Source of the DNA: JBAZKK01 sp041650795
GTDB lineage: Bacteria > Omnitrophota > Gorgyraeia > Gygaellales > Profunditerraquicolaceae
NCBI GenBank assembly: GCA_041650795.1
Contig: JBAZKK010000005.1
Span: 1-57,861 of the forward strand
Reading direction: 5' to 3'
DNA length: 57,861 bases
Shown here: positions 1-9,000 of the stretch, piece after piece
How the letters are laid out: every line of letters starts with the position of its first letter
Numbering within the stretch: position 1 is the first letter of the stretch
Notes under the pieces: model-generated
The model's input: the letters and a program-made list of their open reading frames with translations, nothing else
The model's database searches: none
What the model was told of the DNA's origin: nothing
Position numbers and translations under genes: made by a program

Positions 1-568
1 GACCAGGCAGCGCCGTCGGTAAAACTATGTTCCAGATCGTGCCCCACCTTGTCGCACCTAGTGAAAACGAAGCCTCTCTTACCGACTGGGGGACAGCCAG
101 GAGCGCTTCCTGCGTAGCAGAGATAATCAAAGGCAAAACCAAGATCCCCAGGGTAAGGCTCCCCGAGAGGATCGAAACCCCGAATCCGAAGAATTTCACA
201 AAAACCGCCAGGCCGAAAAGCCCGAACACTACCGAAGGCACGCCTGCTAAATTATTGATGCTTATCCGGATAATATTAACCGCCACCCCTTTAGGGGAAT
301 ACTCGCACAGGTATATTGCACAGGCAAGCCCCAGAGGCAGGGCAAAAATAATTGCCCCCAGTGTCAGGTAAAACGTACCTACTATCGCAGGGGCTATCCC
401 GCCTTCAGTCATCCCCATGCGCGGCCCTTCGGTAATGAATTCCCAAGATATGACCTTTACCCCCCTGGCCGCGATGAAATAAATAATCGAACCTAAAAAG
501 AAAAGGGTAGCCAAGGTGCAAACTGTTAATGTCAAAAATCCCAGATTCTGGATAAGGTTCTTTTTCAT
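1..568 (-). CDS. pstA: Phosphate ABC transporter permease PstA (C-terminus cut by window edge)
   Basis: Inner-membrane permease subunit of the PstSCAB high-affinity phosphate importer. Translating 568 down to 1 gives 189 residues starting MKKNLIQNLGF, with a first membrane helix at about residues 8-33, a periplasmic stretch (SWEFITEGP), further helices, and the permease coupling loop (EAA-type: VREASFSLGATRW) near residue 170. The ATG overlaps the pstC stop in an ATGA, which indicates translational coupling. The reading frame is open at base 1, so roughly the last third of a normal PstA is missing. pstB and phoU would be expected beyond the edge. The family assignment rests on gene order and the coupling loop and is secure. 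Confidence 0.93.
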   Translation of the reverse strand, partial: MKKNLIQNLGFLTLTVCTLATLFFLGSIIYFIAARGVKVISWEFITEGPRMGMTEGGIAPAIVGTFYLTLGAIIFALPLGLACAIYLCEYSPKGVAVNIIRISINNLAGVPSVVFGLFGLAVFVKFFGFGVSILSGSLTLGILVLPLIISATQEALLAVPQSVREASFSLGATRWGTIWNIVLPTALPG

Positions 569-1455
569 CCGCTCAACCCCAATTTTATCCTAAACCTCCT
601 GCTGATCGCTTCGGCAATGATATTAAAAACAAAGGTTACCAAAAACAGTATCAGCGCGATTGCAAAGAGCGCGTGGTAATGGTCTCCTCCTACCGGGGCT
701 TCCCCCATTTCCGCCGCAATCGCGGCGGTCATCGGACGTATTGGCTCCAGGTACGAATGCGGTATCACGGCAGCCCCTCCGGCGACCATCAGAACCGTCA
801 TGGTCTCCCCGATAGCACGGCTCATCCCCAAGATTATGGCCGTAGATATTCCTGAACCGGCTGCGGGTATAGTCACCTGGGTCAGGGTCTGCCACCTGTT
901 GGCGCCAACCGCAAATGACGCCTCGCGGAATGTTTTTGGCACGTAATTCAAAGCGTCGTCGGCAATGCTACAGACCGTCGGCGTAGCCATTACTCCCAAA
1001 ACCAGGCTGGCGTTCAAAGCGCAAAGCCCGGTAGGCAAATTAAACAACCTCTGCAGAAAAGGCGTCAGGACGACCATCCCGAAAAACCCATATACTACCG
1101 AGGGAATACTGGCCAGTATTTCAATCAACGGCTTGAGGACCGCCCTCTGCCGGTAGCCAGCCAATTCATGGAGGTATAAGGCGCTGCCTACTCCTAAAGG
1201 CACGCAGACAAATATAGCCCCTACCGTCACCCAGGCCGATGCCAGGATCAAAGGCAGGATGCCGAATTCCGGGGGATTATACGTAGGATACCAGGCCCTG
1301 CCAAAAATAAAATCCTGCGGTTTGACCTTGGCGAATATCGGCAGCCCCTCCTTAAAAAGCACCAGCACAATCCCTACTAAAAATGCCAATGAGGAGAATG
1401 CCAATATCGTAAAAACCCACTTGTATGCCTCTTCTTTTAGCTCTAGCCTGCTCAT
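565..1455 (-). CDS. pstC: Phosphate ABC transporter permease PstC
   Basis: Second inner-membrane permease of the Pst phosphate importer, 296 aa, the usual length. The protein has an N-terminal helix (about residues 14-34), the periplasmic segment with PQDFIFGRAWYPTYNPPEFGILP typical of PstC, then a cluster of helices containing SIPSVVYGFFG and the coupling loop FREASFAVGANRWQT. The loop contacts the PstB ATPase. It lies between pstS (76 bp upstream) and pstA (4-bp overlap). A strong hairpin stands between pstS and this gene and probably lowers permease expression relative to the binding protein. Confidence 0.95.
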   Translation of the reverse strand: MSRLELKEEAYKWVFTILAFSSLAFLVGIVLVLFKEGLPIFAKVKPQDFIFGRAWYPTYNPPEFGILPLILASAWVTVGAIFVCVPLGVGSALYLHELAGYRQRAVLKPLIEILASIPSVVYGFFGMVVLTPFLQRLFNLPTGLCALNASLVLGVMATPTVCSIADDALNYVPKTFREASFAVGANRWQTLTQVTIPAAGSGISTAIILGMSRAIGETMTVLMVAGGAAVIPHSYLEPIRPMTAAIAAEMGEAPVGGDHYHALFAIALILFLVTFVFNIIAEAISRRFRIKLGLSG

Positions 1456-1460
1456 TCTTT

Positions 1461-1503
1461 AAAAAGTAACACTGCAGGGCGAAGTGATTTGCCCTGCAGT
1501 GTT
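1461..1503 (-). terminator. Hairpin with T run between pstS and pstC
   Basis: Perfect 13-bp inverted repeat, arms 1468-1480 and 1491-1503, with a 10-nt loop. On the transcribed strand it is followed by AC and five T (1465-1461). It sits after the pstS stop and just before pstC. The form is that of an intrinsic terminator, but the genes continue as one operon, so partial termination or 3'-end protection of a short pstS mRNA is the likely role (inference). Confidence 0.75.
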
Positions 1504-1531
1504 GTGGAGGTTTGAGTAAACGCTTGATTTT

Positions 1532-2344
1532 TTACTTCAACCCCACAAAACCCTCTTCCTCTACAATCCTCTGGCCGTCAGCGCTCAGGATAAAATCAAT
1601 GAACTCTTTCGCTAAGCCTCGAGGCTCTTTATTGGTATACATAAACAACGGCCTGCCAACAGGATATTTGCCGGAAAGCACGCTCTCCTTGGAAGGTTTG
1701 ATGCCGTTGACATCCAAGGCTTTGACCGAAGATGAAACATATCCTAACCCCACATAGCCAATGGCACCGGGAGTGCTGGAAACGGTCGTAACAACTGCCT
1801 GGTTAGATGCCTGTAACAACGCATCGGACCTGACCTTTTCCTTATCTAAGACCAGTTCCCCGAACGCTTCGAATGTACCGCTGGAGCTGTCGCGGGAGAT
1901 AACCACGATCTTGGCGTTGCCTCCGCCTAACTGGCTCCAATTCGAGACCTTACCGGTATAGATATCCTTGATTTGTTTTTTGCTCAAGGCATTAATACCG
2001 TTAGAAGGGTTCACGATAACGCAGATGCCGTCCATCGCGATAACATTAGCTTTGGGCATCCTGCCGTTGGCTATGGCGTTATCTAACTCGCTCTCCTTGA
2101 TAGGACGCGAGGCATCGGCAATATCGCAGGTACCGTCAATAATGGAAGCGATGCCTACCCCTGAGCCCCCGCCCCGAACCGAAATCTGGGAACCGGGGTT
2201 GTTGTTCATAAATACCTCCGCCGCTTTTTGCGCGATGGGTAATACTGTGGTTGAGCCTGCCACCACGATATTTTCCGCGTAGCATGGCAAAACCAATCCC
2301 AGAACCAATAACCCCAGGATTGCTAACTTACCAAAAACTTTCAT
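1532..2344 (-). CDS. pstS: Phosphate-binding periplasmic protein PstS
   Basis: Periplasmic phosphate receptor that feeds PstCA. I place the start at 2344 because AGGAGG-type Shine-Dalgarno sequence lies directly upstream; the longer frame from 2386 would add 14 residues and run through that site. The 270-aa product has a signal peptide (MKVFGKLAILGLLVLGL, cleavage near CYA/EN), the PstS opening IVVAGSTTVLPIAQKAAE, the RGGGSGVG phosphate loop, and the second ligand segment ISRDSSSGTFEAF. Length and motifs match the short PstS/PBP-like family. It lies 76 bp after the porin gene and before pstC, behind Pho box A. Confidence 0.95.
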   Translation of the reverse strand: MKVFGKLAILGLLVLGLVLPCYAENIVVAGSTTVLPIAQKAAEVFMNNNPGSQISVRGGGSGVGIASIIDGTCDIADASRPIKESELDNAIANGRMPKANVIAMDGICVIVNPSNGINALSKKQIKDIYTGKVSNWSQLGGGNAKIVVISRDSSSGTFEAFGELVLDKEKVRSDALLQASNQAVVTTVSSTPGAIGYVGLGYVSSSVKALDVNGIKPSKESVLSGKYPVGRPLFMYTNKEPRGLAKEFIDFILSADGQRIVEEEGFVGLK

Positions 2345-2420
2345 CTCTCTTCCTCCTCCTTGCATATACACGCCGCACCAGCGCAATTAGCACTTAGCGC
2401 CGGGTGTGTCTTTCTTTTGC

Positions 2421-3701
2421 TTAGAATTTCAAATTCCAATCAACCTGAACTAGGGTTTCCGGAGCCCTCCTCCCGATCAAGCTCCAGGAACGGTAAACAT
2501 CAAGACCCAGGAAGGTATTCTTGCCTAAGCCGTAGTTTAATGCGACCTCATGGCTTCTCATACCCGTCTTTCCGCTGTAACGGTCGGAATCGGGGGTAAC
2601 ATCAAGCACTGCGTCTTTCTCAAGCATCGCGTAGATGTACTTGAGTTGCCAATCCCCGAATTTGGAGATCTTATCGTTACCTAACTGGAAGCCTAATGAA
2701 AAACCTGTATTATTGTCGGAGGTAGCGAGGTTCTCGACGTATTCGCCGAAGAGCTTCATATTCTCGATATCCAACCCCACAGCTTTGAAAGGCTCCTTGA
2801 TGCTAAACTCTAATGCTGGGCTGATAGTGCGGTAATCATACGCCCAGTTGGAGCCATTCTTGGTGTTACTGCTTTTATACCAATCTGCAGTAGGATAAGC
2901 CCTGCCCTTGGTATTGCCGCCGATATTGGCTGTAAAAGCACCCTTCAAGGACATGGAATCATTAAGCTTATAGGTAGCTCCGGGTTGGATGATATACATC
3001 ATCACCGGGTCGTTATCCGAACTGGTATCAGCGGTTTGGACCAATACGCCGGTATTCATAAAAAGGCCGGCATTATCGCCCAGCCCCTTGTTAAACTGGA
3101 GCACGCCTCCTTCAGGCGTGATATCCGTATCCCAGATCAGGTCCGTCGGTTCCCATAGCACATCATTCAAAAGCATCTTGCCGCCGACAATGGTCAACCA
3201 GGGCAAGGCGCTGTATTTGGCGTAGGCATTATCAAGCCGGATCTCCATCTTGGTGGAATAACCATCGCCGCTCCCGCCAAAGGTCATATTCGTGGAGCGC
3301 GGGTCACCGCTGGAGTTAGTGGCAATACCGACACCGACCATAATCTTCTCATTTACCTTTGTTTCTAATCCAAGGCGCATGCGCAACCGTCCGATCTGCG
3401 TATCCTTGGAATAATCGTTTGCTGCCTTCTCGTGCTTATACTGGTACCTTAAACGCAAATCGCCCTTAAGCTTGATATTCTGTACCCAGGCCGGTAAAGA
3501 AGAAAACTTGCCTGCTGCGATTTCCGCCTTCACCTGCTCCTTTGTCTCGGTGCCGATCTGCTGCGCTTCCCCTGCAGTCAAAACCTTCTTTTCAACCAGC
3601 TTTTGAAGCAAAAGGTCGATCTCCCCGGCATAGGAAGAACCTAAACCCAAACCAAAGGTCATAAAACCTGCTAAAGCCGTCATTGCCAAAAACTTTCTCA
3701 T
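2421..3701 (-). CDS. Putative outer-membrane porin (Porin_5-like)
   Basis: Predicted outer-membrane beta-barrel of 426 aa. It has a signal peptide (MRKFLAMTALAGFMTFGLG, cleavage near SYA/GE), a short helical periplasmic segment (EIDLLLQKLVEKKVLTAGEA), then alternating amphipathic strands from about residue 75, beginning KLKGDLRLRYQYKHE, and a C-terminal Phe that fits the BAM recognition signature. The head-plus-barrel layout resembles Pfam Porin_5 (putative porin) as I recall it. It sits directly upstream of pstS with a strong AGGAGG ribosome site and belongs to the operon behind Pho box A, so an anion or phosphate entry role is likely (inference). The substrate cannot be read from sequence. 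Confidence 0.8.
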   Translation of the reverse strand: MRKFLAMTALAGFMTFGLGLGSSYAGEIDLLLQKLVEKKVLTAGEAQQIGTETKEQVKAEIAAGKFSSLPAWVQNIKLKGDLRLRYQYKHEKAANDYSKDTQIGRLRMRLGLETKVNEKIMVGVGIATNSSGDPRSTNMTFGGSGDGYSTKMEIRLDNAYAKYSALPWLTIVGGKMLLNDVLWEPTDLIWDTDITPEGGVLQFNKGLGDNAGLFMNTGVLVQTADTSSDNDPVMMYIIQPGATYKLNDSMSLKGAFTANIGGNTKGRAYPTADWYKSSNTKNGSNWAYDYRTISPALEFSIKEPFKAVGLDIENMKLFGEYVENLATSDNNTGFSLGFQLGNDKISKFGDWQLKYIYAMLEKDAVLDVTPDSDRYSGKTGMRSHEVALNYGLGKNTFLGLDVYRSWSLIGRRAPETLVQVDWNLKF

Positions 3702-3721
3702 TTCCTTCTCCTCCTTCTGTT

Positions 3722-3916
3722 TCAGTTATTTGCGTACAACTTCCTGATCTTCCGCAGACTATTCTCTATTTCCTTAAGGGATTCGTGCGCGTAATTACAG
3801 TTGCAGGCGCGCTCCTCCTCCATATTGCTCAATACGCCGCGCAGGCGATTGAGCTGCAAACGTAGATGACTAGTTATAAACTCCTTTCGCATCGAAGACA
3901 TATCGCGTACTTCCAT
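3722..3916 (-). CDS. Small hypothetical protein, 64 aa
   Basis: I recognise no family. The 64-aa product is highly charged and probably helical (REFITSHLRLQLNRLRGVLSNMEEE, then ESLKEIENSLRKIRKLY), with a CNC cysteine pair in the middle. Its ATG overlaps the TAA of the receiver-domain gene by one base (TAATG), so the two are probably translated together. It lies between a receiver-only regulator and the porin in the Pho-controlled operon. A partner or phosphotransfer accessory of the receiver is possible, but there is no conserved His motif to support it. Confidence 0.6.
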   Translation of the reverse strand: MEVRDMSSMRKEFITSHLRLQLNRLRGVLSNMEEERACNCNYAHESLKEIENSLRKIRKLYANN

Positions 3917-4365
3917 TATGCCTGTCTCCTCTGCATCCTTTCCATCACGGGATCAGACTTCACCACAAAATCCTTATGCCTTACCTGAGCCAATTCTTTT
4001 ACAACCCGCATCAGTTCCCCTACGCAAAATGGCTTAGTAATATACTGGTCTGCCCCTAAAAGGTTACCGTAGAGTTTATCCTGTGTTTCGCCCTTGGCCG
4101 TCAAGATAACCACAAAGGTACCGGATGCTTTAGGGTCGTCCTTAATGGCCTTGCAGATACTGAAACCGTCCGGTCCTGGGAGCATAACATCAAGGATAAT
4201 AATATCGAAGTGTCCTTTTTTAAGCTTTTCCTGCGCTTCGTAGCCGTCATAAACGCACTCGGGATAAAAACCGCTCTTAGAAAGGTTGTAGGAAATAAGC
4301 CGGTTAACATCCCTATCATCATCAACCACCATTATTCTTTTTTCTTTTGTAGTCACAGCTTCCAC
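3916..4365 (-). CDS. Receiver-only response regulator (CheY-like)
   Basis: 149-aa single-domain response regulator. The acidic pair is at D15-D17 in VVDDDRD, the phosphoacceptor is D59 in IIILDVMLPGPDG, the switch Thr is T89 in VILTAKGE and the conserved Lys is K111 in ITKPF. After the receiver there is only a short basic tail (MERMQRRQA), so it has no DNA-binding or enzymatic output domain. The start is a GTG. It lies in the operon behind Pho box A, upstream of porin and pstSCA. It may act as a phosphate sink or relay for PhoR, or act through a protein partner; which one cannot be seen. Confidence 0.9.
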   Translation of the reverse strand: MEAVTTKEKRIMVVDDDRDVNRLISYNLSKSGFYPECVYDGYEAQEKLKKGHFDIIILDVMLPGPDGFSICKAIKDDPKASGTFVVILTAKGETQDKLYGNLLGADQYITKPFCVGELMRVVKELAQVRHKDFVVKSDPVMERMQRRQA

Positions 4366-4380
4366 AGATTCAAACCTGGC

Positions 4381-4497
4381 CTAGGCGAACTGCCGGTAAA
4401 AATGATTCATAGACTGTATTTCCTCGCCGATAACATCCTCTATGAATCTCGTTATCCGAATTACAATTTTTTTTATAGCATTCCGTGCCCTGTTCAA
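4381..4497 (-). CDS. Candidate 38-aa small protein at operon head
   Basis: TTG-start reading frame with a good ribosome site (GAAGGAG, about 7 nt before TTG) ending in TAG 15 bp before the receiver gene. The product begins MNRARNAIKKIVIRI and ends MNHFYRQFA; it is basic and amphipathic, with a repeated Ile/Arg pattern. It would be the first gene read from the Pho-box promoter at 4523-4574. It could be a true small protein or a leader peptide whose translation affects the weakly initiated GTG of the receiver gene. Support is the ribosome site, spacing and position only. Confidence 0.45.
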   Translation of the reverse strand: MNRARNAIKKIVIRITRFIEDVIGEEIQSMNHFYRQFA

Positions 4498-4522
4498 ACC
4501 TTTCTCCTTCTCTCACTTTTAG

Positions 4523-4574
4523 TTTATAAGATCGCTGTTACGAAATCCTTAAAGGACTGTGAACTTTCTGCAAA
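4523..4574 (-). promoter_or_regulatory. Pho box A with -10, promoter of the receiver-porin-pstSCA operon
   Basis: Reading the minus strand, four hexamers recur at an exact 11-bp period: TTTGCA (4574-4569), TTCACA (4563-4558), TTAAGG (4552-4547) and GTAACA (4541-4536). A -10 candidate TATAAA lies at 4528-4523, or TAAACT two bases further, the latter 9 bp after the last hexamer as at the other three sites. Direct repeats of TTnnCA with 5-bp spacers replacing the -35 region are the hallmark of PhoB/PhoP boxes. The downstream genes include pstSCA, which fits. Confidence 0.85.
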
Positions 4575-4579
4575 CATTC

Positions 4580-5356
4580 TCATATGTCCAGTTTATAGCC
4601 TTCCCCCTTGACCGTAACAATAAGACAGGAGTCATGCTGGTTATCCTCCAATTTCTCCCGAAGATGGCTGATATGGACATCAATATTGCCGTATTCCACT
4701 ACCTTGTCTTCCTCCCAAACCGCATCCAGGATCTCGCTGTGGCTCAATACCCTGCCGGGATTATCAATAAAAAGCTTTAAAATCCCCCTTTCTTTCCGGG
4801 TAAGAAAGACCTCCCGGCCGTTGCGCCTGACAATAAAATCCTCGAGGTCAATCTCCAGCCGGCCGATCCTGGCAATCCTGGGTTTATGATAGCGGCCTTC
4901 AGACCTGGCAAGGACCCTTTTAATCCGCACAATCAATTCCCTCGGGCTAAAAGGCTTGGCGACATAATCATCGGTGCCGAGATCAAAGCCTTTAAGCTTG
5001 TGGTCAATCTTTGAAAGGGCGCTTAACATAATGATGGGGATGTCCCTTGTTAAAGGGTCTTTCTTGAGCTTGCGGCAGACATCCCAACCGTCAATATGCG
5101 GGAGCATGATATCCAAGATAACTAGGTCCGGCTTCTTAGCCCTGCAAGTCTCAATTGCCTCAAGGCCGTCTGCGGCAGAAAGCGCCTCATATCCGGAAAT
5201 AGTAATATGGAATGACAAAAGCCGCACCAGCTCTTTTTCATCGTCAACGATTAAAATCTTCTTTTTTGATATTGACGCGGCTTCCGGTAAAGTTTGCGTA
5301 CTTTCCAGATGAGTATTTATGATTGTCTCCTTTTTTCTTCTAAAACGCTTCTCCAT
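4580..5356 (-). CDS. PhoB/OmpR-type response regulator (orphan)
   Basis: Two-domain transcription regulator, 258 aa. The receiver is at about residues 32-150: DDE at 38-40, phosphoacceptor D82 in VILDIMLPHIDG, and KPFSPREL. The winged-helix Trans_reg_C domain is at about 160-258 (LTRKERGILKLFIDNPGRVLSHSEIL, then NIDVHISHLREKL and VKGEGYKL). A second PhoB-like protein with its own kinase lies at 12967-13662; this copy has no adjacent kinase. Pho box D and a perfect TATAAT lie just upstream, so it is probably autoregulated or PhoB-controlled. The first ATG would leave only about an 8-nt leader. A start inside the basic N-terminal stretch before residue 30 is possible. Confidence 0.9.
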   Translation of the reverse strand: MEKRFRRKKETIINTHLESTQTLPEAASISKKKILIVDDEKELVRLLSFHITISGYEALSAADGLEAIETCRAKKPDLVILDIMLPHIDGWDVCRKLKKDPLTRDIPIIMLSALSKIDHKLKGFDLGTDDYVAKPFSPRELIVRIKRVLARSEGRYHKPRIARIGRLEIDLEDFIVRRNGREVFLTRKERGILKLFIDNPGRVLSHSEILDAVWEEDKVVEYGNIDVHISHLREKLEDNQHDSCLIVTVKGEGYKLDI

Positions 5357-5370
5357 TGTTCTGTAGTAAA

Positions 5371-5424
5371 ATTATAACCGGCCATGGTTACAAAAACATT
5401 GAGATGATGTAAAATCTTTGTGAA
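5371..5424 (-). promoter_or_regulatory. Pho box D with TATAAT, promoter of the orphan PhoB-like gene
   Basis: Minus-strand hexamers at 11-bp period: TTCACA (5424-5419), TTTACA (5413-5408), TCAATG (5402-5397) and GTAACC (5391-5386). A consensus TATAAT lies at 5376-5371, 9 bp after the last hexamer. The two upstream hexamers are the best matches to TT(C/T)ACA of the four sites. It lies between the TPR gene end (5430) and the regulator start (5356). Confidence 0.85.
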
Positions 5425-5429
5425 CTCTC

Positions 5430-6086
5430 TCAATGCCTCTTCTCTATCGCCATAAATGACCCTCCCAGCGGCAAAGAAGAAAGTTTCCCTTGGAGCAAAG
5501 CGATGACACCCTCTATCTCCTTCTTATCTGCTGTATCCGGCTTCAGGCGAAGATAATTGCGGTAATGCCTGATGGCTCCGGCGACATCATTTTTATACGA
5601 CTCCAGCAGTACCGCCAGATTATACTCTACGCCCGGGTCCTCGGAACCAAACTCCAACGCATCCTGATAGCCCCTTATCGCTTCCTCAAAAAAATTCCCC
5701 TGCAGGTAAGCATCCCCGAGTTTGGCGCTATATTCGGCGCGGGTCTTACGCACTAACCCTTCCAGATACCCCAGTTCTTTTTTGAGTCTTCGGTTTTCCT
5801 CAATTATAGAAAAGGATGACTTGCCGGAGTGGTTGCCGGAAGAGCTATCCGTATCTTTAATATCAGAGATGCATTTCATTTCATAAAAATTCGGGGTGCC
5901 GCGATAATCTATCCCGATATGCTCGCCTGTCTTCTCAACGACATCAGTTCTGACCTGCTTACCAGACTTGCAAAAAGCTGCCTCGGCTGAAGATCTCTGC
6001 GCTAAATACGCTGTTACATATAAAACCGCAACCGCAATTAATTTAATCTCTCGGCTCTTGGTCTTGGGAGGGAATCCCGGCTTCAC
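5430..6086 (-). CDS. Periplasmic TPR protein with KSGK domain
   Basis: 218-aa protein with an N-terminal hydrophobic segment (about residues 15-35, ending near SSAEA) that could be a signal peptide or anchor. It then has a short beta-rich domain (KSGKQVRTDVVEKTGEHIGI, to about residue 75), a coiled-coil stretch (EENRRLKKELGYLEGLVRK) and two to three TPR-like helical pairs (YSAKLGDAYLQGNFFEEAIRG, VEYNLAVLLESYKNDVAGA). The same small domain followed by TPRs occurs in the gene at 16239-16991. It overlaps the 1507-aa giant by 4 bp and is the last gene of that Pho-box operon. The function is unknown; a scaffold role at the envelope is inferred. Confidence 0.8.
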   Translation of the reverse strand: MKPGFPPKTKSREIKLIAVAVLYVTAYLAQRSSAEAAFCKSGKQVRTDVVEKTGEHIGIDYRGTPNFYEMKCISDIKDTDSSSGNHSGKSSFSIIEENRRLKKELGYLEGLVRKTRAEYSAKLGDAYLQGNFFEEAIRGYQDALEFGSEDPGVEYNLAVLLESYKNDVAGAIRHYRNYLRLKPDTADKKEIEGVIALLQGKLSSLPLGGSFMAIEKRH

Positions 6087-9000
6087 GACCGTCCGCCGGC
6101 ATCCGGAGATGCTTCTAACAATACAAGTATCTCCCTTAGCTCCGGCTTGGTTACAATTACCATCCTTTCCTCTATCCTCAGGATTTCTGCTACGCCGCTG
6201 CGGACCTTGGCTAATAACTCTCCTCTAAAACGGCTCATCCTGGCAAGCTCGTAACATTCTTTTACCTTTGAGGTTTGCGGCAGGTCTCCTTTCTTGATGA
6301 CCTCCTGCACCTGACTCCAAAGCACCTTAAAATCATTGTCATAGTCCTGGCGCAACGGTGACAAAGGCACTTCTCCTGATACGCCATTGCCGTCGTCCTT
6401 CAGGATGGTTATCGGGAGCGTCCGCAAATCAATCCCCCCCGGTAAAACCGCTCCCCCCTGAAGAGGCGCCCTGCCATCGTGCTGCAAAAAAGGAGGCATC
6501 GTTTCTTTCCCCGATGAAACAGGACCTGCTGTTTCTGCTCCGGGGGCCTTCTGGCCTACCTCTGCCAAAACGGCCCCTATCTTTGACAAACGGTAGAAAT
6601 TCTTATAGCGGTGGCTGGTGGGGTCGTATTTTTTATCCTTAATAAGAAAGCCTTCTCCTGTTACCATCTCCAGATCACGGTAGACCGTAGAATAAGAAGG
6701 CTGGATTTCGTATTCATCAACGGCAGAATATAATTGCTCTAAGGTATCCCGTATTGTAAATTCGGCATGGTTTTGTCCACTAAAAAAATCCCGAAGCATA
6801 AAGCGTCTCTTTGGGGCGTCAAATGTCGTCCTGGGTTTGCGTGTTAAAGAATGCTGATGCCGCAAGACAGCAACTCCGACCAGCTTGCCTTCTTCTCGAA
6901 AAACGCTGGGTTCGGTATATAAGCTTCCCAACCCATTCTTCAATAATTGACGGGCATAGCTGGTACCATCTAGCCTTACATACAGCGATCCGGGTTGATA
7001 AGGTATTAAGGTATTCATCTTAAGATTCTCGAGATTGCTATCCTTGGCCTTGCTGGAAAAATGTGGCCAGTATATATCAAACAACCCGTCAAAAAAATCC
7101 CATTCTTCTTTTGATCCCAGCTTCTGCGTCTCCAGGAAACGGTGTATATCCTTGCCCTCTCCGTTGGCAAGCATAATCAACGGCACTAAAAGATGCGTGG
7201 TAAGGCTGACCTGGAAACCGGAGTCGGCATGCTCTGCCAGGTATCCCTTAAGACGCGAAAGAAGCGACATGAAGCTTTGATAACGCCCGCTGTCATCAAT
7301 GCTTATTGCCATCCCTCCCCCAAAAACGGACATCTGTCTTCTCTCCTGGTTGCGCCAATCAAACAAAAACGACGAAAGGTAACGGGGGGCAAACTTATCC
7401 TTGACCTTCTGAGCCCCAACATGCTGGAATAGCTTCACGAGATGGTTAGCGGCCCCCTTCTTCTTGCGCCCGTTGCTATTGCCGTTAGTAACGAGTAAAC
7501 CCAAGTCCTGTTTCTCCATCTGTTCGCTGCCGACCCAACTGCCGAACAACTCTATATCGCCCAATATCCTGCTTTCCAGTAAAGCTTTCTTATCGGCAAT
7601 AGAACATTTGTGCGCGAACTCCGCTGCAATGCCGTTCCTGTTCTTATCCTGCAAGGCCTGGGTAACCTGGTAACCGCTGATAAGCGCCAATTCCAAGGGG
7701 GTGAGGGAACGCCCCAAGCCGGGGACCTCCGGCAGAGGCAATGGGTTAAGCGCGGTATCAACATCCCGCCCCCTCCCCAATAATACGATAGCCCTCCTGA
7801 ACCTCTGCGCCTCCAGCATCCCTTCAATGAACGATGATGCGCTTCCCTTAGTATCAGCCCTGATGCAGACGATGGAGACATCATCGCGCAATAAAGTTCC
7901 TTTGATACTATCCAGGAACCTGCGCATCTTCTCCTTTTGGTCGCTAACCACGATCACCGCCTCTGCGCTGGCAGCTTCTAAACGGAGCTCTTTGGAAAGC
8001 GACTCCAACGAATTCAGGTAAGCGTCATTCAAGGCCTTGTCCTTTAAGCCACCGGATAAGGAAGGCGCAATAGCGTTTAATTCCTTTTTTAATTTCGATA
8101 TCCTGAAAATGTTTCTATTGTGGGGGGTATCCTTCTTGCCGGTTACCTGCAGGGCATACCAAGAAAAAACCAACGGCACCAGCCCTGATAAAGACTTCGT
8201 CAACCCTAAAACCGCCTGCCCCCGCGCTGCCTGGTCAGCGGCAGCCAGGACAGAGGCAATGCCGTTAATTATAGTCCCCGGCAATGAGATTAAAAGCACT
8301 ACCGCAATAAAAGGGCTGAGCATCTCGCGGAACCAGATCCAGCCCTTCCTTGCCCCCAGCCTTACCTTCTTTCCGTGATAACAATCCTCAACCCAATTAT
8401 CCCAATCTTCAATAACGCGGTCTGCTATGCCGCTGTCTTCGCTATAGAGATTATCAATCCGGTTGCCCAGGGGGATAATCTTTCCCGTCAGCTGCTCACG
8501 CAACCTCCGGGTGGAATCTTTGAAATTACGGTTGAAACCGAATACCGCCCCTACAATAGCGGCCAGCATCCTGCCAGCCAGTGTCCTGCGGTCAAAACGG
8601 TCCCCTGAGGACATCGGTATATTCTCCACGGCGTGGAGCGTATGCTGGCATTCGTCAAGATATTCAATCATCAAAAGGAAGTCCTCCGCGTAGATTTTCA
8701 GCTGGCGCCGATTGGAACTATCAGCGGCAACGCGGATTTCAGCCATAAGGCTCTCAAGCGCCGTATATAGCTGTGAAATGGCCTCCCCGTATATCTCATA
8801 ATATTTCGTGCGGTGTTCGGTAACAAACCCGGCCTCAAAAGGCAGCATCGCCGTCAATTTTCTCGCCTTATCAAGACAAACAAGATAACCCGCGCTGCTC
8901 TCTGGGGCCTCCGCGACAGCGGATTTTAGCTCTTGCAATACCGCACTTACCGAATATTCCCAATTGTTTCTACTCTCTTGATTGTTGGTTCTTTGTGGAT

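Noticed and set aside
27..371. Plus-strand frame of 114 codons
   Set aside because: It is antisense to pstA, whose translation matches a known family across the same bases.
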